Below are positions 31,737 to 35,612 of a DNA stretch of 35,612 nucleotides, piece after piece. Each line of letters opens with the position of its first letter. The first letter of the stretch is position 1. A program made the position numbers and the translations under genes. The notes under the pieces are model-generated. The model was not told where the DNA came from, made no database searches, and saw only the letters and a program-made list of their open reading frames with translations. This DNA is from CAYXUW01 sp964468375 (GTDB lineage Bacteria; Planctomycetota; Phycisphaerae; Sedimentisphaerales; Anaerobacaceae): NCBI GenBank assembly GCA_964468375.1, contig CAYXUW010000003.1:1-35612 (forward strand). Reading direction: 5' to 3'.

Positions 31737-32812
31737 TGCGCACGTCTCTTTCGGCCGTACTTAAACCATGCTGCGCAGGCTCCCTCAGAGCTAACCATGC
31801 ATGGGCCGATGGGGCTTTGAGGTGTGCAGGTTTTTGCGAACAATTGGCATTGCTGCGGCTCAATTAGCCCGCACAGCACTTCGCCGCATCGGCAGCCATT
31901 TATTTCCCCACCTTCTGTTTCGGATACGTTGAATTTTTTGAAGGCGTCGAATCGGCTGTATTTGTCTTTTAGCTTCAGGGCGCTTTTTTCTATTTTCCCG
32001 AGTCCTCGCCAGTAGCCGTTAGCTGTTTCGAAACATTCGGCGATGGCTTTTTGTGCCGTGGTGTTGCCCTGTTCGGTTACGACAGCGTTGTAGATGGATT
32101 TTAGTTCTGTTTTTCCTTCGGCAAGCTGGCGGCAGATTTCGGCAAGCCCTTCGATTATCTGCATCGGCTCGAAGCCCGCCACAACACAGGGCCGATTGAA
32201 ATCTTTTACAATTTCTGCGAAGGCGCCGTATCCGATTATCACGCTGACATGGCCTGGGCAGAGAAAAGCGTCTATCTTGTGATTTTTCTCGGACAGCAGC
32301 GCCCGCATTGCGGGCACCACCAGTTTATGACCGCTCAGAATGCAGAAGTTATCGACGTTCTCTGCCGTCGCTTCTTTTACGGCTATCGACGTTGCCGGTG
32401 CGGTCGTTTCAAAGCCCACAGCAACGAATATAATTTGTTTTTCGGGATTGTCTCTGGCCAGCTGCAGGGAATCTTCGCTGCTTAGAACTACTTTTACGTC
32501 GGCGGATTTTTGTTTTGTTTCGAGCGAGCCGCCATTGCCGGGGACGCGCACCATATCGCCATAAGTGGCAATTATACAATCGTCACGGTCGGCCAATTGC
32601 AAGACGATATCAATATAGCTCTGGTCAGTGACGCATACGGGGCAGCCGGGGCCGGAGAGAAGTTTTATCCCGTCCGGCAGGGTCGACCTTATGCCGCTGC
32701 GGAAGATAGAAACCGTGTGAGTGCCGCAGACCTCCATTATGTTGATTTGCCGTCCCAGCGTTTCGCATGCAGTCCTCATAATCTGTTGTGCTTTATAGAT
32801 TCTTTCAAGCAT
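31733..32812 (-). CDS. hypD: Hydrogenase maturation protein HypD
   Basis: HypD is the iron-sulphur scaffold on which the Fe(CN)2CO group is built with HypC. The 359 residues contain MEVCGTHTVSIFRSGI, LSGPGCPVCVTDQ, VGFETTAPATS and CPGHVSVIIG. The C-terminal cysteine cluster for the 4Fe-4S centre is present (NGCRCGEVLCGLIEPQQC through CTPQSPIGPCMVS). It starts 7 bp after hypC and overlaps hypE by 4 bp (ATGA). Confidence 0.97.
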   Translation of the reverse strand: MLERIYKAQQIMRTACETLGRQINIMEVCGTHTVSIFRSGIRSTLPDGIKLLSGPGCPVCVTDQSYIDIVLQLADRDDCIIATYGDMVRVPGNGGSLETKQKSADVKVVLSSEDSLQLARDNPEKQIIFVAVGFETTAPATSIAVKEATAENVDNFCILSGHKLVVPAMRALLSEKNHKIDAFLCPGHVSVIIGYGAFAEIVKDFNRPCVVAGFEPMQIIEGLAEICRQLAEGKTELKSIYNAVVTEQGNTTAQKAIAECFETANGYWRGLGKIEKSALKLKDKYSRFDAFKKFNVSETEGGEINGCRCGEVLCGLIEPQQCQLFAKTCTPQSPIGPCMVSSEGACAAWFKYGRKRRAQ

Positions 32813-32819
32813 TCAAAAC

Positions 32820-33062
32820 CTACCCTGAAATTTTGTTCTGCGTGTCGTTGAATTCGTCGATTTCAGCAATGAGCTGCCAGGTTTTTTTTGCTTCTTCTTC
32901 ATCGACGAGTGCGATAGCGAAGCCGGCGTGTACAAGCACCAGACTGCCCAGCTTGGCTTCCGGCAGTAGCGTGGTTTTTGCTTTGTAGCGGTTGCCCATC
33001 GCATCGACTACAGCGTTGTCACCCTTTAGTTCTACTATTCTCGCTGGTATTGCTAAACACAT
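32820..33062 (-). CDS. hypC: Hydrogenase maturation chaperone HypC
   Basis: An 80-residue chaperone that carries the iron centre with HypD and hands it to the hydrogenase large subunit. The N-terminal MCLAIPARIVEL includes the essential Cys2. LGSLVLVHAGFAIALVDEEEA is the conserved OB-fold end. It lies 8 bp after hypF and 7 bp before hypD. Confidence 0.97.
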   Translation of the reverse strand: MCLAIPARIVELKGDNAVVDAMGNRYKAKTTLLPEAKLGSLVLVHAGFAIALVDEEEAKKTWQLIAEIDEFNDTQNKISG

Positions 33063-33070
33063 TGTTTGTA

Positions 33071-35377
33071 TTATCTACTGTTATTTATCATTTTTGCAGC
33101 TATTGCCGCCTGGCCGAGAGCTATTCCACCGTCGTTAGAAGGAACGTCCCGGTTAAATAATACGCAAAAATCGTTTTTCTTCAAGAGCTTAGCCAGACGA
33201 TTGGCCAAATAACGGTTGCAGAAAACGCCGCCGCTTAATGCGACCACGTTTAATTTTGAGCTTTGCCTTGCTTTTTCTGCCATCGCAAGCAGGGCGGCGG
33301 CGAGGCAATTGTGGAATTTCGCTGAGACAACATTGCTGGTTGTTCCTTTTTCAATATCTTCGATTAGCTGCTCTATCATTTTGCACAGGTTAAGCCGAAA
33401 CGGCTCACCAGCTTCTTCGACGAGCTGAAAGTCGTAATGCTCTTCGATACCGGTTTCTATGATTGCTTCGAGCGCCATCGGCAGCTGCGCGTCGAAATGA
33501 TTGTAATTGCCCAGCCCAAGCAGAGCGGCTACCGCGTCGAAAACTCGGCCTAAGCTCGAAGTTTCCACGGTATTAACCTTTTTTTCGATTTGCTCTAATA
33601 CGATTTTCTGTTTACTTTCGTCCGGCTCGATTTGCTTAAGTAATTGTTTGAGTTTCTCTAATTTGAGGTTGTCTCCGTAGGTTTTTTTAAGCAGTCCCAG
33701 CAGAGGTCTTACAGCTTCTTTGCTTGCTTTGTCCGCACCGGCCAGAGGGTAATAAGCTAAATGTCCTAATCGCTCGAAGTCATCCAGTGATGCAATCATA
33801 CATTCACAGCCCCAAATTGCTCCGTCCGTCCCGTAGCCGGTGCCGTCGCATTCGATGCCAATAACGGGCCCTTCAGAGCCGTGTTCGACTAAAACCGATG
33901 CGATATGCGCCCAGTGGTGCTGCACTTGTATTATCTTAACATCGGGTATCGAAAGGGTATACTGCGTTGACATATACCCCGGGTGAAGGTCGCATACGGC
34001 GATTTTCGGTTTGACCTCGAACAGTTTGCGTAAATGTTCAATTGAATCGATGTAGTGGTGATAGACCTCTGCGTCCTCGAGGTCGCCGATGTGCTCGCTG
34101 CATATAAGCTGATTTTGTTTTGCGAAGCAGAAGGTGTTTTTCATATCGGCCCCGGCTGCGAATATATCGTTTCGGCAGCTTTGTTCGGTTAAAATAGGCG
34201 TCGGCACATATCCTCTTGCTCTTCTTAGAGGGACCGGCTGTTCGTCCACAAAGTGAATAATCGAATCGTCGACCTGCCGATAAATTTCCCTGTCGTGCAT
34301 CAGAAAGGCATCAGCAATGCCTCCGAGTTTTTCCATGGCGATTTTGTTTTTGCAAATCAGCGGCTCATCGGAGATGTTTCCGCTGGTCATCACCAGGACT
34401 TTTATACCTTCGGCGAAAAGCAAATAGTGCAGCGGGGCATAACAGAGCATAAAACCGAAAGTGTTGACGTCCTCCGCAACCGAAGGTGCTATGGCCGAGT
34501 TCTTTTTTTTGGGCAATAATACAATCGGGCTTTGTGGGCTTTTTAGTATCTGCTCGGCTGATTTACTCACGATAGCGTATTCTTTTGTGTCCCGAATGGA
34601 AGCAGCCATTAAAGCAAACGGCTTATGGTCTCTTTTTTTGCGTTCCCGCAGTCTTTTTACCGCATTGTTGTTGAGTGCATCGACAGCCAAATGAAACCCG
34701 CCGATACCTTTTATTGCCGCAATTTTTCCATCTGAGAGCAAACGTGCGGTTTTGGCGATTACCTTATCGGTTGCAGTTTCTGTTATTTTACCGTTTGCAT
34801 TAGTCAACCATATCTTCGGCCCACAGGCGGAGCAGGCGACCGGCTGAGCATGAAAACGGCGGTCGGATGTATCCGTATATTGAGCGGCACACCTGCCACA
34901 CATCTCGAAGGCAGACATCGTGGTATTGGGTCTGTCATAGGGTATGGTTTTAACTATCGAATATCTCGGCCCGCAGTTGGTGCAGTTTATAAACGGATAC
35001 CTGTATCGGAAATCTTTTTTATCAGCCATCTCTTTGAGGCAGTCTTCGCAAACAGCCATATCGGCCGTTACCTGCGACAGGGCGGTCCCTGTGGATTCAC
35101 TTAATCTGATTATGAATTTTTCTTCTTCATCGACCAGAGCTATATCGGAAACTTGATAGGATTTTATTTTTGCAAGTGGAGGTTTTTCTCTGCTGTTAAG
35201 GCGCTTTGAAAATTCAGATATTTTTTCTTCTACCCCCTGTAATTCTATTGTTACGCCCTTTGTATCGTTATAAACAAAGCCGGTAAGCCCTAGTTGGCTG
35301 GCTATTCTGTAGGCCGCCGGACGAAACCCCACCCCTTGCACACGCCCGGTTATAAGTATTCTTTGTCTTTTAATCAA
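33071..35377 (-). CDS. hypF: Carbamoyltransferase HypF
   Basis: HypF makes carbamoyl adenylate from carbamoyl phosphate and passes the carbamoyl to HypE. The 768-residue protein has all modules: an acylphosphatase domain (GRVQGVGFRPAAYRIA), two zinc-finger pairs (CEDCLKEM, CTNCGPRYS, CGRCAAQY, CSACGPKI), a YrdC-like domain (AIKGIGGFHLAVDA, MTSGNISDEPL) and a Kae1-like domain (VQHHWAHIASVL, ECDGTGYGTDG, ALSGGVFCNRYL). The start is TTG at 35377, with AAGGT about ten bases upstream and a normal N-terminus. It heads the operon, behind a promoter at 35444-35472. Confidence 0.97.
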   Translation of the reverse strand: MIKRQRILITGRVQGVGFRPAAYRIASQLGLTGFVYNDTKGVTIELQGVEEKISEFSKRLNSREKPPLAKIKSYQVSDIALVDEEEKFIIRLSESTGTALSQVTADMAVCEDCLKEMADKKDFRYRYPFINCTNCGPRYSIVKTIPYDRPNTTMSAFEMCGRCAAQYTDTSDRRFHAQPVACSACGPKIWLTNANGKITETATDKVIAKTARLLSDGKIAAIKGIGGFHLAVDALNNNAVKRLRERKKRDHKPFALMAASIRDTKEYAIVSKSAEQILKSPQSPIVLLPKKKNSAIAPSVAEDVNTFGFMLCYAPLHYLLFAEGIKVLVMTSGNISDEPLICKNKIAMEKLGGIADAFLMHDREIYRQVDDSIIHFVDEQPVPLRRARGYVPTPILTEQSCRNDIFAAGADMKNTFCFAKQNQLICSEHIGDLEDAEVYHHYIDSIEHLRKLFEVKPKIAVCDLHPGYMSTQYTLSIPDVKIIQVQHHWAHIASVLVEHGSEGPVIGIECDGTGYGTDGAIWGCECMIASLDDFERLGHLAYYPLAGADKASKEAVRPLLGLLKKTYGDNLKLEKLKQLLKQIEPDESKQKIVLEQIEKKVNTVETSSLGRVFDAVAALLGLGNYNHFDAQLPMALEAIIETGIEEHYDFQLVEEAGEPFRLNLCKMIEQLIEDIEKGTTSNVVSAKFHNCLAAALLAMAEKARQSSKLNVVALSGGVFCNRYLANRLAKLLKKNDFCVLFNRDVPSNDGGIALGQAAIAAKMINNSR

Positions 35378-35443
35378 GAACTGCTGACCTTGCCTTTCTG
35401 ACTATTTTTATACGCACCGTTTGCAAAAGTGGTTCTGGGAAGC

Positions 35444-35472
35444 ATTATAGTTTGCTTGCGTTGCCAGGGCAA
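35444..35472 (-). promoter_or_regulatory. Sigma-70-like promoter for the hyp operon
   Basis: On the minus strand, TTGCCC (35472-35467), a 17-base spacer and TATAAT (35449-35444). The predicted leader before hypF is about 60 nt. Confidence 0.7.
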
Positions 35473-35488
35473 ACCTCCCTTTTATAAT
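35461..35488 (+). promoter_or_regulatory. Sigma-70-like promoter towards tRNA-Ala
   Basis: TTGCCA (35461-35466), a 16-base spacer and TATAAT (35483-35488). Its -35 abuts the hypF -35, and the two form the inverted repeat TTGCCAGGGCAA. The tRNA begins about 70 bp after the expected start. A second weaker candidate is TTGCCT (35524-35529) with TTAATA (35547-35552). Confidence 0.6.
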
Positions 35489-35564
35489 GTGTGGATGGAC
35501 GAGGGACAGCATCGAGAATTTTGTTTGCCTCGGCCGTGCTTTTTTGTTAATATCACGGTACTTC

Positions 35565-35612
<48 letters not shown>

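Overview
The window looks like a chromosomal segment of a Planctomycetota bacterium, most likely class Phycisphaerae or the Sedimentisphaerales group. This rests on a bacterial topoisomerase VI A-subunit homologue, pseudopilins with a planctomycete-style C-terminal motif, a dispersed repeat whose translation I recall from Phycisphaerae assemblies, and many free-standing signalling proteins. No marker search was possible, so placement is inference. There is no prophage, CRISPR array, IS element or rRNA. A 10-N assembly gap lies at 292-301.

Layout. 1-1707: end of argH, then thiL and tsaE. 1938-2595: two pseudopilin-like genes flanking a GC-rich hairpin patch. 3035-5853: a signalling cluster of PAS histidine kinase, single-domain response regulator and GAF/HD-GYP protein. 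6156-8630: rpsO-pnp behind two tandem sigma-70-like promoters. 8707-10916: a sensorless NtrB-like kinase, an NtrC-type sigma-54 activator and a 35-residue basic protein. 10968-12170: a zinc-ribbon gene on the minus strand, then a repeat-filled spacer. 12171-13499: rplM-rpsI, a terminator and a DUF3795 gene. 13509-15738: argC-argJ. 15870-18311: membrane pyrophosphatase hppA. 18404-20990: rsfS-argS-yjbQ. 20991-22526: a structured leader, a 29-codon ORF and the Topo VI A homologue. 22612-24763: yggS and a SpoIIE-type phosphatase. 25012-26900: accB-accC, convergent with lysA on the minus strand. 28198-29063: an AT-rich spacer with a minus-strand 23-residue Lys/Ala protein and strong hairpins. 29064-29696: nadD. 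29697-35377: a tight minus-strand hypF-C-D-E-A-B operon. 35565-35612: the start of tRNA-Ala(GGC), divergent from hypF.

How the genes work together. Most of the window is housekeeping: arginine, thiamine, fatty acid, lysine and NAD biosynthesis, translation and RNA decay. It also holds three signalling outputs (HD-GYP, NtrC, PP2C) and a full [NiFe]-hydrogenase maturation set, which implies anaerobic or facultative H2 metabolism encoded elsewhere. Several promoters share a TTGC-type -35 box.

The parts least explained by known families are the 20991-21431 leader in front of an orphan Topo VI A gene, the 28347-28504 hairpin and Lys-rich micro-gene cassette, and the truncated prepilin-like peptide at 1938. 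I found no clear multi-gene novel defence or mobile system.
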